This document shows, piece after piece, positions 1-8,843 of a stretch of DNA of 64,000 bases. A program made the translations under genes and the position numbers. Origin of the DNA: Streptomyces roseirectus. GTDB taxonomy: Bacteria; Actinomycetota; Actinomycetes; Streptomycetales; Streptomycetaceae. Numbering within the stretch: position 1 is the stretch's first letter; the number at the start of each line of letters is the position of its first letter. The stretch spans positions 3,386,001 to 3,450,000 of the forward strand of contig NZ_CP060828.1 of the NCBI RefSeq assembly GCF_014489635.1. The letters are read 5' to 3'. The notes under the pieces were generated by a model, which was given only the letters and a program-made list of their open reading frames with translations, searched no databases and was not told the origin of the DNA.

Positions 1-728
1 ACGTCGGGGGCGGCGGTCTGGAGGACTTCCGCGTCGAGGTCAACGAGGGCGAGGTGGTGCTGGACATCATCCACCGGCTCCAGGCCACCCAGGCGCCCGA
101 CCTGGCCGTCCGCTGGAACTGCAAGGCGGGCAAGTGCGGTTCGTGCTCGGCGGAGATCAACGGCCGCCCACGGCTGATGTGCATGACGCGGATGTCGGTG
201 TTCGAGCGGACGGAGACGATCACCGTCACCCCGCTGCGCGCCTTCCCGGTCGTCCGCGACCTGGTGACCGACGTCGGCTTCAACTACCAGAAGGCCAGGG
301 AGGTTCCGGCGTTCGTGCCGCCCGCCGGGGTCGGCGCGGGCGAGTACCGGATGACGCAGGAGGACGTGGACCGCTCGCAGGAGTTCCGCAAGTGCATCGA
401 GTGCTTCCTGTGCCAGGACACGTGCCATGTCGTGCGTGACCACGAGGAGAACAAGACGGCGTTCGCGGGTCCCCGGTTCCTCATGCGGGTCGCGGAGCTG
501 GACATGCACCCGCTGGACGCGGCCGAGGAGTCCGGCCTGGACCGCAAGCGGACGGCCCAGGACGAACACGGCCTCGGCTACTGCAACATCACCAAGTGCT
601 GTACGGAGGTGTGCCCCGAGGGCATCCACATCACCGACAACGCGCTGATCCCGCTGAAGGAGCGGGCCGTGGACCGCAAGTACGACCCGCTGGTGTGGCT
701 CGGGAACAGGATCCGGCGCAGGAGTTAG
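1..728 (+). CDS. sdhB: Succinate dehydrogenase/fumarate reductase iron-sulfur subunit (5' truncated by window)
   Basis: The reading frame is open from base 3, so the true start lies upstream of the window; the GTG at 54 is internal. The visible part has the plant-type [2Fe-2S] ligand pattern (WNCKAGKCGSC, then a later Cys in RLMC) followed by two Cys clusters, CIECFLCQDTC and CCTEVCPEG, that bind the [4Fe-4S] and [3Fe-4S] centres. These are the hallmarks of the electron-transfer subunit of membrane-bound succinate:quinone oxidoreductase. It passes electrons from the FAD subunit, presumably encoded just upstream, to quinone. The stop overlaps the stop of the convergent methyltransferase by 4 bp (725-728). 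Whether it works as dehydrogenase or fumarate reductase cannot be decided from this subunit. Confidence 0.92.
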   Translation, partial: VGGGGLEDFRVEVNEGEVVLDIIHRLQATQAPDLAVRWNCKAGKCGSCSAEINGRPRLMCMTRMSVFERTETITVTPLRAFPVVRDLVTDVGFNYQKAREVPAFVPPAGVGAGEYRMTQEDVDRSQEFRKCIECFLCQDTCHVVRDHEENKTAFAGPRFLMRVAELDMHPLDAAEESGLDRKRTAQDEHGLGYCNITKCCTEVCPEGIHITDNALIPLKERAVDRKYDPLVWLGNRIRRRS

Positions 729-1657
729 TCCTTCTTGGCCCGCAGGTACCCCGAGTGCGCCACGGAACCGAGGAATTCGAGCCTGGTCTCGCCGGCCATG
801 TGCTTGTCGAACGCCTCCTTGATCCCGGGCCACTTGGGGTGCCCGAAGTCGTCGAGGACGACGACGCCGCCCGGCGCGATGATCTCCTCGACCCATTCCA
901 GGTCCTGCGCGACGCCGTTCGCGGAGTGGTCGCCGTCGACGATGATCACGCCGTACTTCCGGTCGGAGACCAGCGCGCGGACCTCGGGGTCCTCGGAGAA
1001 GCCCTGCTGGATCCGGGCGGAGGTGCCCGCGTCGCCGGCGAGCGCGAGGTTGGTGCGGACGGCCGCGCCGCGCACCGGGGTGCCCGTCGCGTCGTCGCCC
1101 ATCGTCGTGCCCGGCTGGAGCTGCGTGCCGGCCAGCGGGTCGACGATCGTGAGCTTCGGGTCGCGTCCGGCGCGCTCCATCATGCGGATCAGGGCGGCGC
1201 TGAACATGCCGTACAGCGTGCCGATCTCCAGGATCTCGTCGTTCGGCGGGTCCAGGAGGGGGACGGCCGAGAGCTTGCCGACGATGTTCATCGTGCCGCC
1301 CGCGATCCGGCCGACGCCGAGCGCTTCGACGGCGATCAGGAGGCGGAACGCCTGCGCGACGGCGCGTTCGGCGCCCTCGCGGTCCCCGGTGACGGCCGTC
1401 AGCTCCCTGACCGCCTTCTCGATGTGCTCCCCGCCGGGCATCCGGGAGACGCCGCGCCCGGTGCCGTCGAAGAACAGCTCCATGGGCCGCTGGCGATCGC
1501 GCAGCTGCTTCAGCTCCCGCTGGATGTCGGCCGGGGCCGCCGCCGGGGCCGCGTTCTTCACGGCCTTGCGGACCTGGCGCTCGATGCGCTGGTCGATGAG
1601 TTCCGCGGCCGGGCGCAGCGCGCGGCGGACGGCCTTGCTGGTGAGTAGCGATCGCAT
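725..1657 (-). CDS. Class I SAM-dependent methyltransferase (Methyltransf_24 type)
   Basis: A 310-residue protein with a Rossmann-type methyltransferase core in its C-terminal two thirds. DEILEIGTLYGMFSAAL (about residues 140-156) is the glycine-rich SAM-binding motif I. LTIVDPLAG follows as motif II, and VIIVDGDHS and GGVVVLDDFGHP match the later strands of the fold seen in sugar or antibiotic O-methyltransferases of the Methyltransf_24 group. The N-terminal ~100 residues are charged and helical with no recognised domain. The ATG at 1657 is preceded by GTGAGGA about 11 bases upstream. It stands alone, convergent with the iron-sulfur gene. The substrate cannot be inferred. Confidence 0.75.
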   Translation of the reverse strand: MRSLLTSKAVRRALRPAAELIDQRIERQVRKAVKNAAPAAAPADIQRELKQLRDRQRPMELFFDGTGRGVSRMPGGEHIEKAVRELTAVTGDREGAERAVAQAFRLLIAVEALGVGRIAGGTMNIVGKLSAVPLLDPPNDEILEIGTLYGMFSAALIRMMERAGRDPKLTIVDPLAGTQLQPGTTMGDDATGTPVRGAAVRTNLALAGDAGTSARIQQGFSEDPEVRALVSDRKYGVIIVDGDHSANGVAQDLEWVEEIIAPGGVVVLDDFGHPKWPGIKEAFDKHMAGETRLEFLGSVAHSGYLRAKKD

Positions 1658-1785
1658 CAGTGGTGGATCCTCACAGAGTTAGGAGATGTGGACGCTAGGG
1701 CGTGCACAGGAGCCGCACAACCAACGGACGGAGCCCCGACGTCAAAGCCGGCATGAACTTCCGGTGAAGATTCCGTCCGACGGTT

Positions 1786-2757
1786 TCAGGAGGCGTCTCC
1801 CAGGAGACGTAGCACCTCCCCCAGATTGTGCTCCGCGATCCCCCTCATGAACTGCGAGTCGGGGAAATCTCCCTGAATGAGTGTCAACGGACCACTGACC
1901 AGCCCGAGATGCATGCACAGCCGGTAGAACCGGAGCCGGTCGCGGTCCAGTTCGGGACGCCACAGGCGGTCGTACCAGTCCCCGAAGCGGAGTTCGAGGA
2001 AGACGTGCTCCTGCTCCACGTCGAAGTACATCACCCCCTCGATGTCGATCAGCACCGGCTCGCCGTCCGGCGTCAACAGGACGTGGTCCGCGCCGAGTTC
2101 ACCATGGATGAGCGCGTGCCGCCGCCGTGGCCGCACGGCCGCGTACAGCTCCTCGATCCGCTCGGCCAGGGGCTGCGCGACGGCCGCGAGCCGGGGCTCC
2201 AGCAGCGCCCCCTTCGCCAGCTCCCCCAACGCCCCCTCCCTGACGACCTGTTCACACGAATCGCCGTACGACACCTCACCGCCGTCGACGAGAGCGACCT
2301 TCCCGTAACGGGGGTTCTCCTGCGCGTGCATCGCCCGCAACGCCTCGGACAGCCGCCCCAACGCCGGGTGCCTCGGATCCCGCCGCAACGCATCCTCCAA
2401 GGTGCCCCCCGTGACATCCTCGGCGACCACAGCATCCGCCCCGGCATACAACACCCGCGGACACCGCACCCCGGCCGCCGTGAGCCGGTCGTGCGCGGCG
2501 ACGAGCAGATCGACCCCGGTCGCGGGCGAGAACGGGCGCCGGCGATCCGGGAGTTGATCCTGCGCCCAGTAGTTCTCGTCCGGCGACCAGACATAGGCGA
2601 CGGCGGTGGAGTCATCGTCCAGCCGCAGCCGGTAGACCCCCTTCTTGGAGCCACCACGAAGCCGCTCGGCCGCGAGAAGCCGCCGCTGCGGCCCGAAGGC
2701 TTGGCGGACAAGGGGAGCGAGGTCGGGGATGCGGAGGTGCTGCCGAGGCGAAGTCAC
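1786..2757 (-). CDS. Aminoglycoside phosphotransferase-fold (APH) family protein
   Basis: The protein-kinase-like fold of the APH family is shown by the catalytic loop HGELGADHVLL (HxD variant with the Asp inside GADH) followed by VLIDIEG, the metal-binding equivalent of DFG. The N-terminal lobe has GGSKKGVYRLRL and a beta strand with TAVAYVW. I chose the GTG at 2757 (VTSPRQHLRIPD) because conservation-like sequence begins there; the frame stays open to 2871 but that extension is Arg/Pro-rich. This gives 323 residues, normal for the family. Such proteins phosphorylate small molecules, but most genomic copies have no known substrate, and nothing nearby suggests one. The 3' part lies close to the next methyltransferase gene without an obvious operon link. 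Confidence 0.7.
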   Translation of the reverse strand: MTSPRQHLRIPDLAPLVRQAFGPQRRLLAAERLRGGSKKGVYRLRLDDDSTAVAYVWSPDENYWAQDQLPDRRRPFSPATGVDLLVAAHDRLTAAGVRCPRVLYAGADAVVAEDVTGGTLEDALRRDPRHPALGRLSEALRAMHAQENPRYGKVALVDGGEVSYGDSCEQVVREGALGELAKGALLEPRLAAVAQPLAERIEELYAAVRPRRRHALIHGELGADHVLLTPDGEPVLIDIEGVMYFDVEQEHVFLELRFGDWYDRLWRPELDRDRLRFYRLCMHLGLVSGPLTLIQGDFPDSQFMRGIAEHNLGEVLRLLGDAS

Positions 2758-2874
2758 CGCCGGAGTCTTCCGAAGAGACGCCGACGGCCCCAACCTGTTT
2801 TTGCTTTTAGGGGCGCGGGGAACTGCGCGAACACCCCCACCGGCCCGCAGCCGCCGAACACCCCCCGCCACCCC

Positions 2875-5800
2875 CTAGAACAGGCTCAACAACGCCTCCG
2901 CAGGATCAACCGGCGTCGAATCCCCATCGGGCAACGCCAGTTCGAACCACACCGTCTTCCCCCTGGGCGTCCGGCGGGAGCCCCACGCGGCGGAGAGGAG
3001 CCCGACGAGCTGAAGCCCCCGGCCCCCCTCGTCCGTGTCCCGCGCACGGCGCCGGCGGGGCTGGACGAGCCCGGAGTCCCAGACCTCACAGACGAGGGTC
3101 CGATCGAGCAGCAGGCGCAGCCGGATCTCACCCTCGCCGTAGCGCAACGCGTTGGTGACCAGCTCGCTGACCAGCAACTCCGTTGTGTCGACGAGGGGTT
3201 CGAGATCCCAGCTGAGCAACTGCCCGCGCGCGTACTCCCGCGCCCGCCCCACACTGCGGGGCTCACGGGGCAGCGTCCAGTCCCCGACGGACTCGGCCGG
3301 CAGCCCTTGGACGCGGGCCATGAGGAGGGCGATGTCGTCCTCCCCGTGGTGGGAGCCGAGGGTGTTGAGGACGTGGTCGCAGACGTCCTCCAGCGGCTGG
3401 GAGGGATCCGTGAGCGTACCGACGAACGCCTGCAGCCCCTCGTCCAGCGGATGGTCGCGGGACTCGACGAGGCCGTCCGTGTAGAGCGCGAGCAACGCCC
3501 CCTCGGGCAGCTCGACTTCAACTTCCTCGAACGGTTCGCCGCCGACGCCGAGCGGCATGCCGGGCGGCACGTCGAGCATGAGCGCGGGCTCGCCGGGTTC
3601 GACCAGCACGGGCGGCAGATGGCCCGCGTTGGCGAACGTGCAGCGCCGGGTGACGGAGTCGTACACGGCGTACACGCACGTCGCGAGGTACACCTCGGAG
3701 AGGTCCGCCTCGCGGGGCCGGCGCGCCGCGCGGGTCGCCTGCTGGACCCCGCCCGGCGTGCCGAGTCCGCGCGCGATCTCGTCCAACGCGGCGAGCACTT
3801 CCGCCGGTTCGAGGTCGAGGAGGGCCAGCGTCCGTACGGCGGTGCGGAGTTCACCCATGGCGACGGCGGCCCGCAGCCCGCGCCCCATGACGTCGCCGAC
3901 GACCAACGCCGTGCGGTGGCCGGGGAGTTCGATGACGTCGAACCAGTCGCCGCCGACCTCGCTGGGCCGTCCGGTCGCCGCGTTGCCCGGCAGGTAGCGG
4001 CAGGCGATGTCGAGCCCGGAGGCGACGGGGTCGCCCGGCGGCAGCAGGGACCGTTGCAGTATCAGCGCGCGTTCCCGCTCGCGCCGGTACAGCCGCGCGT
4101 TGTCGATGGAGACGGCGGCGCGCGCGGCCAGTTCGACCGCGAGGTCCCGGTCCCGGTCCCCGAACGGCTCGCTGCCCTTCGTCCGGGAGAACTGCGCGAG
4201 GCCGACGACGGTGTCGTGGGCGACCATCGGCACGGCCAGCGTGGACTGCACGAGGCCGCCGTCCGCGCCGGGGATGTGCTGCGGGCGGGCGGTGCGCAGG
4301 GCGTCGGCGCGGGCGGAGGTGAACGGGAAGTGGTGGACGGCGCCGACGGGGACGGGGGTACCGCCGGTCGCGGTGAAGGGGACGTCGGAGACGGCCGAGG
4401 AGAAGGCGACGCGGCGCAGTTCCGCGCTGCCGTCCGCGAGGCCCGGCGGGGTCTCGTCGCCGGCCAGCAGGCCCTGGTAGAGGTCGACGGTCGCGAGGTC
4501 GCAGAAGCCGGGGACGACGACGTCGAGGAGTTCGCGGGCTGTCGTCTCCAGGTCGAGGGAGTTGCCGATGCGGGCGCCGGCTTCGTTGAGCAGGGCCAGG
4601 TTGCGGCGGGCCGCGGCGGCCTCGCGGGCCGCGGCGCGGCGGGCGGTGATGTCCGTGCCGAGCCAGGCGATGCCGATCGGGCGTCCGCTGCCGCTGTGCA
4701 CGCGGTACAGGTTGATCGACCAGTGCCGGCGTTCGTCGGAGCCCGGGACGAACCCCGTGACGTGCATGTCCGTGATGGACTCGCCGGTCTTGAGCACCCG
4801 CCTCATGATCGCCGTGACCCGCTCGGCCTCCGACCTGACCAGGTAGTCCGCGACGGTCCTGCCCCGGTGGTCGTCCGGGGTGCCGCCGAACAGTGACGCG
4901 AACCGCGCGTTGGCGCGGCGTACGCGCAGCTCCGGGTCGATCAGCAGGAACCCGAACGGGGTTTGGCCGAAAATCGACTGCGACGCGGCGAGGTCGGTCT
5001 CGATGCTGCGCAGGGTTCGGACGTCGACGACGATGCAGACGGCGGCCCGGTCGCCGTCCGGGGTCGTCGTCGGCATCACGTACACCTCGGCCAGGCCCCG
5101 CTCGCCGTCCGGCGCCTTGAACGGGACGACGCCGGTCCACTCCCGGCCGTCCAGGATCTCCGCCATCTTCCGCTGACCGCGTTCCCGCAGGTCCGGGTCG
5201 ATGAACGCCTGAATCGGGTCCAGCCCGACCGCCCGCTCCGCCGAGATCCCGAAAATCTGCTCCGCCCGCAGACTCCACTGATCCACCAGCCCATCCGGCC
5301 CGATGGAGAACGAGGCCACCCGGATGTAGTCATAGATCGACCCCGGCGGATTGCTCTGCCACACAGCATCGGCCGGGGGGATGTCGGAGAGGGCGGAGGG
5401 GGGGACGGCACCGGTGTTACGGGGGCCGACGGGGCGGGGGGAGGTGACGCGGGAAACGTCCGCACCGGGAGAGGCGGAATTGCCGACTGCACGGGGACGG
5501 GGCGGCCCGCCGGGGGTGTCGCCGCCGGAGGCGGGGGTGCCGGAGGCGGGGGTGCCGGAGGCGGGGGTGCCGGAGGCGGGGGTGCCGGAGGCACGGGGAC
5601 GAGGACCGGCGGGGGTGTCGCCGCCGGGGGCGGGGGTGCCGCCAGCAGGAACGTTGCCGCTGGGCTCGTCACCGCCGGGGGCACGGCCACGCGGGGCACC
5701 GCCGCTCGGAGTGTCACCACTCGGGGCTCCATCGGTGGACCGGGGCCGGAGGACACCGCCGCCAGAAGTGTCACCGCCAGAAACGCCGCCACGCAGGGCA

Positions 5801-7095
5801 CCGCCGCCCGGGGTGTCACCACTCGGGGCTCCATCCGCGGACCGGGGCCGGAGGACACCGCCGCCAGAGGCGTCACCACCAGGAGCACCGCTGCGCAGAG
5901 CACCGCCGCTCAGGGTGTCGCCGCCGGCGGAGGTGTCGTCGGCAGGAACGTTGCCGCTAGAGGTGTTGCCATCGAGGGCACCGCCACGTGGGGCGTATCC
6001 GCCGGGGCCTTCGGCGGGCCGGGGCCGGAGAGCGTCGCCACCAGAGGCGTTGCCGCCGGGCGCGCGACCGCGCTGGGCACCACCGCCGCTGCTGGCATCA
6101 TCGCCGAGGCCGCCACCGACGGGAGCGCCGCCGCGAGCGGCACCGCCACGCGGGCCACCACCGCTCGGAGTTCCATCTGCGGGCCGGGGCCGGAGAGCGT
6201 CGCCACCAGAGGCGTCGCCGCCGGGCGCGCGACCGCGCTGGGCACCACCCCCGCTCGGGGCATCGTCACCGAGGCCGCCACCGACAGCAGCGCCGCCGCG
6301 AGAGGCACCGCCACGCGGGCCACCACCGCTCGGGGTGCCGCCGCTCGGAGTTCCATCTGCGGGCCGGGGCCGGAGGACACCGCCAGGGGTGTCGTCGCCG
6401 GGGGCGCGGCCATGGGAGGTGTGGTCACCCGGGGTGTCGTCGCTCGGGGCACTGCCGCTCGGGATGTCGCTGCGAGGCGCGCCCGGGCGGGAGGTTCCGG
6501 TCGGGGCGGGGTCGTCGTGGGCGTGGTCCGGGCGCGTGCCGCGTGCGGGCAGGGGGCCGGCGGTGTTCGGGCGGGCAGCCTCGGGGCGGGCGGCGCCCGC
6601 TGATGCGCCAGCGCTCGCCGGTTCGCCAACCCTCGCTGATGCGCCAGCCCTCGCTGAATCGCCAGCGTCCGCTGATTCACCGGCGTCCAGTGGTTCGCCG
6701 GTGCCTGCCGTTTTTCCGGCGCCTGCCGATTTCCCGGCGTCCGCGAGATTCCCGGTGGCTGCCGATTTCCCGACGCCTGTCGACTCCCCGGCACCCGCCG
6801 ATTTCCCGGTGACTGTCGACTCCCCGGCGCCCGTCGGTTTCGCGGCCCCTGTCGACTCCCCGGCACCCGCCGGGTTCCCGGCCTCTGTCGGCTCGCCAGC
6901 CCCTGTCGGCTTGCCGGCGCCCGTCGGCTTGCCGGCGCCCGTCGGCTTGCCGGCGCCCGTCGGGTTCCCGGTCCCTGTCGGTTCGTCGGCGTGCGTCGGC
7001 CTCGCATCGGCCCCGCCGCCGGAGGCACCGGCGTTTGTCCTCGCGGCGTCCGACGGGTCGTGCGACTCCGTGGCCTTCGCTGGTATCTCGCTCAC
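2875..7095 (-). CDS. Giant PAS-PAS-GAF-SpoIIE phosphatase-HATPase protein with long repetitive disordered N-terminus
   Basis: About 1406 residues. The C-terminal ~830 residues hold, in order, two PAS domains (starting near VWQSNPPGSIYDYIRVASF and near SIFGQTPFGFLLIDPELRV), a GAF domain, a PP2C/SpoIIE phosphatase (VGGDWFDVIELPG, VVGDVMGRGLRAA, ATCVYAVYD, NAGHLPPVL, LYTDGLVESR, GEDDIALL) and a GHKL ATPase (ELVTNALRYG, DEGGRGLQLV). Proteins like this switch anti-sigma/anti-anti-sigma partners by dephosphorylation and phosphorylation. The N-terminal ~575 residues are Gly/Ala/Pro/Asp/Thr-rich with tandem repeats and no fold. I chose the GTG at 7095 (VSEIPAKATE) since GGAGGGG lies nine bases upstream; the open frame to 7278 lacks such a site. 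Several-hundred-residue disordered heads are unusual for this family. Confidence 0.85.
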   Translation of the reverse strand: MSEIPAKATESHDPSDAARTNAGASGGGADARPTHADEPTGTGNPTGAGKPTGAGKPTGAGKPTGAGEPTEAGNPAGAGESTGAAKPTGAGESTVTGKSAGAGESTGVGKSAATGNLADAGKSAGAGKTAGTGEPLDAGESADAGDSARAGASARVGEPASAGASAGAARPEAARPNTAGPLPARGTRPDHAHDDPAPTGTSRPGAPRSDIPSGSAPSDDTPGDHTSHGRAPGDDTPGGVLRPRPADGTPSGGTPSGGGPRGGASRGGAAVGGGLGDDAPSGGGAQRGRAPGGDASGGDALRPRPADGTPSGGGPRGGAARGGAPVGGGLGDDASSGGGAQRGRAPGGNASGGDALRPRPAEGPGGYAPRGGALDGNTSSGNVPADDTSAGGDTLSGGALRSGAPGGDASGGGVLRPRSADGAPSGDTPGGGALRGGVSGGDTSGGGVLRPRSTDGAPSGDTPSGGAPRGRAPGGDEPSGNVPAGGTPAPGGDTPAGPRPRASGTPASGTPASGTPASGTPASGGDTPGGPPRPRAVGNSASPGADVSRVTSPRPVGPRNTGAVPPSALSDIPPADAVWQSNPPGSIYDYIRVASFSIGPDGLVDQWSLRAEQIFGISAERAVGLDPIQAFIDPDLRERGQRKMAEILDGREWTGVVPFKAPDGERGLAEVYVMPTTTPDGDRAAVCIVVDVRTLRSIETDLAASQSIFGQTPFGFLLIDPELRVRRANARFASLFGGTPDDHRGRTVADYLVRSEAERVTAIMRRVLKTGESITDMHVTGFVPGSDERRHWSINLYRVHSGSGRPIGIAWLGTDITARRAAAREAAAARRNLALLNEAGARIGNSLDLETTARELLDVVVPGFCDLATVDLYQGLLAGDETPPGLADGSAELRRVAFSSAVSDVPFTATGGTPVPVGAVHHFPFTSARADALRTARPQHIPGADGGLVQSTLAVPMVAHDTVVGLAQFSRTKGSEPFGDRDRDLAVELAARAAVSIDNARLYRRERERALILQRSLLPPGDPVASGLDIACRYLPGNAATGRPSEVGGDWFDVIELPGHRTALVVGDVMGRGLRAAVAMGELRTAVRTLALLDLEPAEVLAALDEIARGLGTPGGVQQATRAARRPREADLSEVYLATCVYAVYDSVTRRCTFANAGHLPPVLVEPGEPALMLDVPPGMPLGVGGEPFEEVEVELPEGALLALYTDGLVESRDHPLDEGLQAFVGTLTDPSQPLEDVCDHVLNTLGSHHGEDDIALLMARVQGLPAESVGDWTLPREPRSVGRAREYARGQLLSWDLEPLVDTTELLVSELVTNALRYGEGEIRLRLLLDRTLVCEVWDSGLVQPRRRRARDTDEGGRGLQLVGLLSAAWGSRRTPRGKTVWFELALPDGDSTPVDPAEALLSLF
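5526..5591. repeat. 15-bp tandem repeat inside phosphatase gene
   Basis: Four near-perfect copies of GGAGGCGGGGGTGCC in a row. On the minus strand they encode (ASGTP) repeats in the disordered N-terminal part of the phosphatase. The unit is a multiple of three, so copy-number change would lengthen or shorten the protein without a frameshift. Confidence 0.85.
6016..6360. repeat. ~165-bp tandem duplication inside phosphatase gene
   Basis: Two consecutive blocks beginning GGGCCGGGGCCGGAG (6016 and 6181) are nearly identical for about 165 bp, the second carrying a short in-frame insertion; a third block starts the same way at 6361. Shorter related blocks start near 5739 and 5840. Each 165-bp unit is 55 codons and encodes the same Gly/Ala/Arg-rich stretch (LRPRPADGTPSGG...) of the disordered N-terminus. 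Confidence 0.75.
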
Positions 7096-7353
7096 GCGAA
7101 CCGTCCCCTCCAGCTCACCGCGCCCGGTACGGGTCACCAGGGGCGGCTGCCCGCAGTATCCAGCACTACGGGGCCGCACGGCACGGTGTTCACGATCACA
7201 GCACGGCCCAGGCTCTTTTTGGACCGTTCCGTTCCAACACTTCCACTCTTCTAACCAGCGGACACGCCGTCGAACCACTCGAAGCGGGCCGAGTCGGTGG
7301 CCGGAAATCGCCGCGCGCCCTCGATCACGTCGCCGTGCGCCCGTCCGCGCAGG

Positions 7354-7875
7354 TCACTCGGGTACCGCCAGCTCGAACCAGACGGTCTTGCCGACGGCGT
7401 CGGGACGGGTGCCCCAGCGGTTCGCGGCGGCGGCGAGGAGCAGCAGACCCCGGCCGTTCTCGTCGTCCGGGCGGGCCGTGCGTTCGCGGGGCGGGTCGGG
7501 GAGGGGGTCGGAGACCTCGACGAGCAGGACGTCACCGAGGACGGCGGGGCGGCTCAGCCGCAGGCCGATGGGGCCGTCCGCGTACCGCAGCGCGTTGGTG
7601 ACCAGCTCGCTCACCAGCAGCACCGCCACATCGCTCACCCCCTCCAGCCGCCACCCCCGCAACTGCCCGCGCACCACAGCCCGCGCCGCCCGCGCCGCAC
7701 CCGCCTCCGCGGGGAACGTCCACTCGGCGCAGTCGCCCTCGGTGTCGATCACGCCGATCACTTCCCAGCCCAGCGAGGTACACCCATGTCCGATTTCACA
7801 GATTTGATGACCACATACCCGATTTAACACCTCCGCTACCACCCCGAGAGGCGCACAGCAGCCCGACCGGCGCAC
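7354..7875 (-). CDS. ATP-binding protein, anti-sigma-factor kinase (HATPase_c_2) type
   Basis: A single GHKL ATPase domain: N box ELVTNALRYADG, G1/G2 boxes DDENGRGLLLL and GKTVWFEL. The domain is about 130 residues and starts around AEWTFPAEAGAARAARAVV, a helix pattern typical of the many Streptomyces RsbW-like proteins. They bind or phosphorylate anti-sigma antagonists and are often partners of SpoIIE phosphatases such as the one encoded just downstream on the same strand. The start is uncertain. The GTG at 7875 gives 173 residues, but GTG codons further in (for example within EVIGVIDTEG) would give a more usual length near 130. Confidence 0.75.
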   Translation of the reverse strand: MRRSGCCAPLGVVAEVLNRVCGHQICEIGHGCTSLGWEVIGVIDTEGDCAEWTFPAEAGAARAARAVVRGQLRGWRLEGVSDVAVLLVSELVTNALRYADGPIGLRLSRPAVLGDVLLVEVSDPLPDPPRERTARPDDENGRGLLLLAAAANRWGTRPDAVGKTVWFELAVPE

Positions 7876-7964
7876 ACCGCACTACCGCGCTCCGGCACAC
7901 GGGCCCCACGAGCCGCGCGCCGAGCAGCACCGAGCCACACCGAGCCGCGCCACCCCTCACCCCC

Positions 7965-8387
7965 TCAGCCCCGAACCCCTCCGTCCCGAACCCCCATCAG
8001 CTCCACCACCTCCCGCACGGCCGGCACGTCCTGGTCCAGCCAGTCGACGTCCCAGATCTCACCGGACGCGAGCCAGCGGAGGTCGTCGTGGTCCTCAAGG
8101 GGCGCGGGCGAGGAAGAGCCCTCGCGCAGGCGCGCGAAGTGGACGTGGAGGACGTACGGGGACCGCAGCGGCCACTCCCCCGGCACCCGGGACAACACCT
8201 CCGCGTCGACGCCCAACTCCTCCCGGAGTTCCCGCACCAGCGCGTCCTCGGTACGCTCCCCGGCCTCGACCTTGCCTCCGGGCAGCTCCCAGCACCCCGC
8301 CAGCGAGGGCGGCGCGCTGCGCCGGGCCGCGAGCAGCCGCCCGGAGTCGACCAGCGCGGCCCCGACCACCACGATCCGTTCCGTCAT
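7965..8387 (-). CDS. Nudix hydrolase (MutT-like)
   Basis: 140 residues with a complete Nudix box at about residues 38-60: GKVEAGERTEDALVRELREE followed by LGV, fitting Gx5Ex5[UA]xREx2EExGU. The start ERIVVVGAALVDSGRLLAARR and the preceding CWELPGG are typical of MutT-type 8-oxo-dGTP or (deoxy)nucleoside triphosphate pyrophosphohydrolases. It likely cleaves a nucleotide diphosphate derivative in the cytoplasm; the exact substrate cannot be read from sequence. It is a stand-alone gene; neighbouring genes give no pathway hint. Confidence 0.88.
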   Translation of the reverse strand: MTERIVVVGAALVDSGRLLAARRSAPPSLAGCWELPGGKVEAGERTEDALVRELREELGVDAEVLSRVPGEWPLRSPYVLHVHFARLREGSSSPAPLEDHDDLRWLASGEIWDVDWLDQDVPAVREVVELMGVRDGGVRG

Positions 8388-8464
8388 GCGCCGGAGAATA
8401 CGGCAGCCCGGAACCGGCTCAGGACGGGGCTCAGCACCGGCTCAGAATCGACTCAGGACGGGGC

Positions 8465-8659
8465 TCAGTTCCGCGTCGGATCCCCCTGCTGCCCCGCCCT
8501 CTCGACCCAATACACCTGCCGGTGCCCGGTGTTGTCGAGACTGTCCGCGATCTTCTGCGCCTCCGCCTGCGTCGCATACCTCCCCACGCGATAGCGGTTG
8601 CCGCTGTCGTCCTGACGTATGACGAGCCAGGGCAGGGAGAAGATGCTGCCGTCGGTCAT
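8465..8659 (-). CDS. Small SPOR-like domain protein
   Basis: 64 residues: an aromatic N-terminal strand (SIFSLPWLVIRQ), then NRYRVGRYATQAEAQKIADSL and HRQVYWVERAG. The pattern of a beta strand, a G-x-Y/F with A-x-x-A-x-x helix, and a closing strand is that of a minimal SPOR repeat. Short SPOR-like proteins of this size are common in Streptomyces. SPOR domains elsewhere bind denuded peptidoglycan, but this protein has no signal peptide or membrane segment, so a cell-wall role is not supported here. Confidence 0.6.
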   Translation of the reverse strand: MTDGSIFSLPWLVIRQDDSGNRYRVGRYATQAEAQKIADSLDNTGHRQVYWVERAGQQGDPTRN

Positions 8660-8843
8660 CGCGCCCCTCCACCTCTAGGGTCTGCCGTGGCGCCCACCCC
8701 GCCCGATGAGGAAACCGCACTACGCATATGCCCGAGCCTACGCCCAACCTTCACGCAGCGAACACGGCTTTTCACCAACAGACGGCCAACAAGCCACAAC
8801 GGCCGGAAACGAGGGGAAACGGCCGAAGGAGGTTGAGGGAGCG

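Noticed and set aside
4963..7807. Long plus-strand frames opposite the giant phosphatase
   Set aside because: They are Gly/Ala/Pro repeats caused by the same repetitive DNA; the minus frame alone continues into PAS, GAF, phosphatase and ATPase domains.
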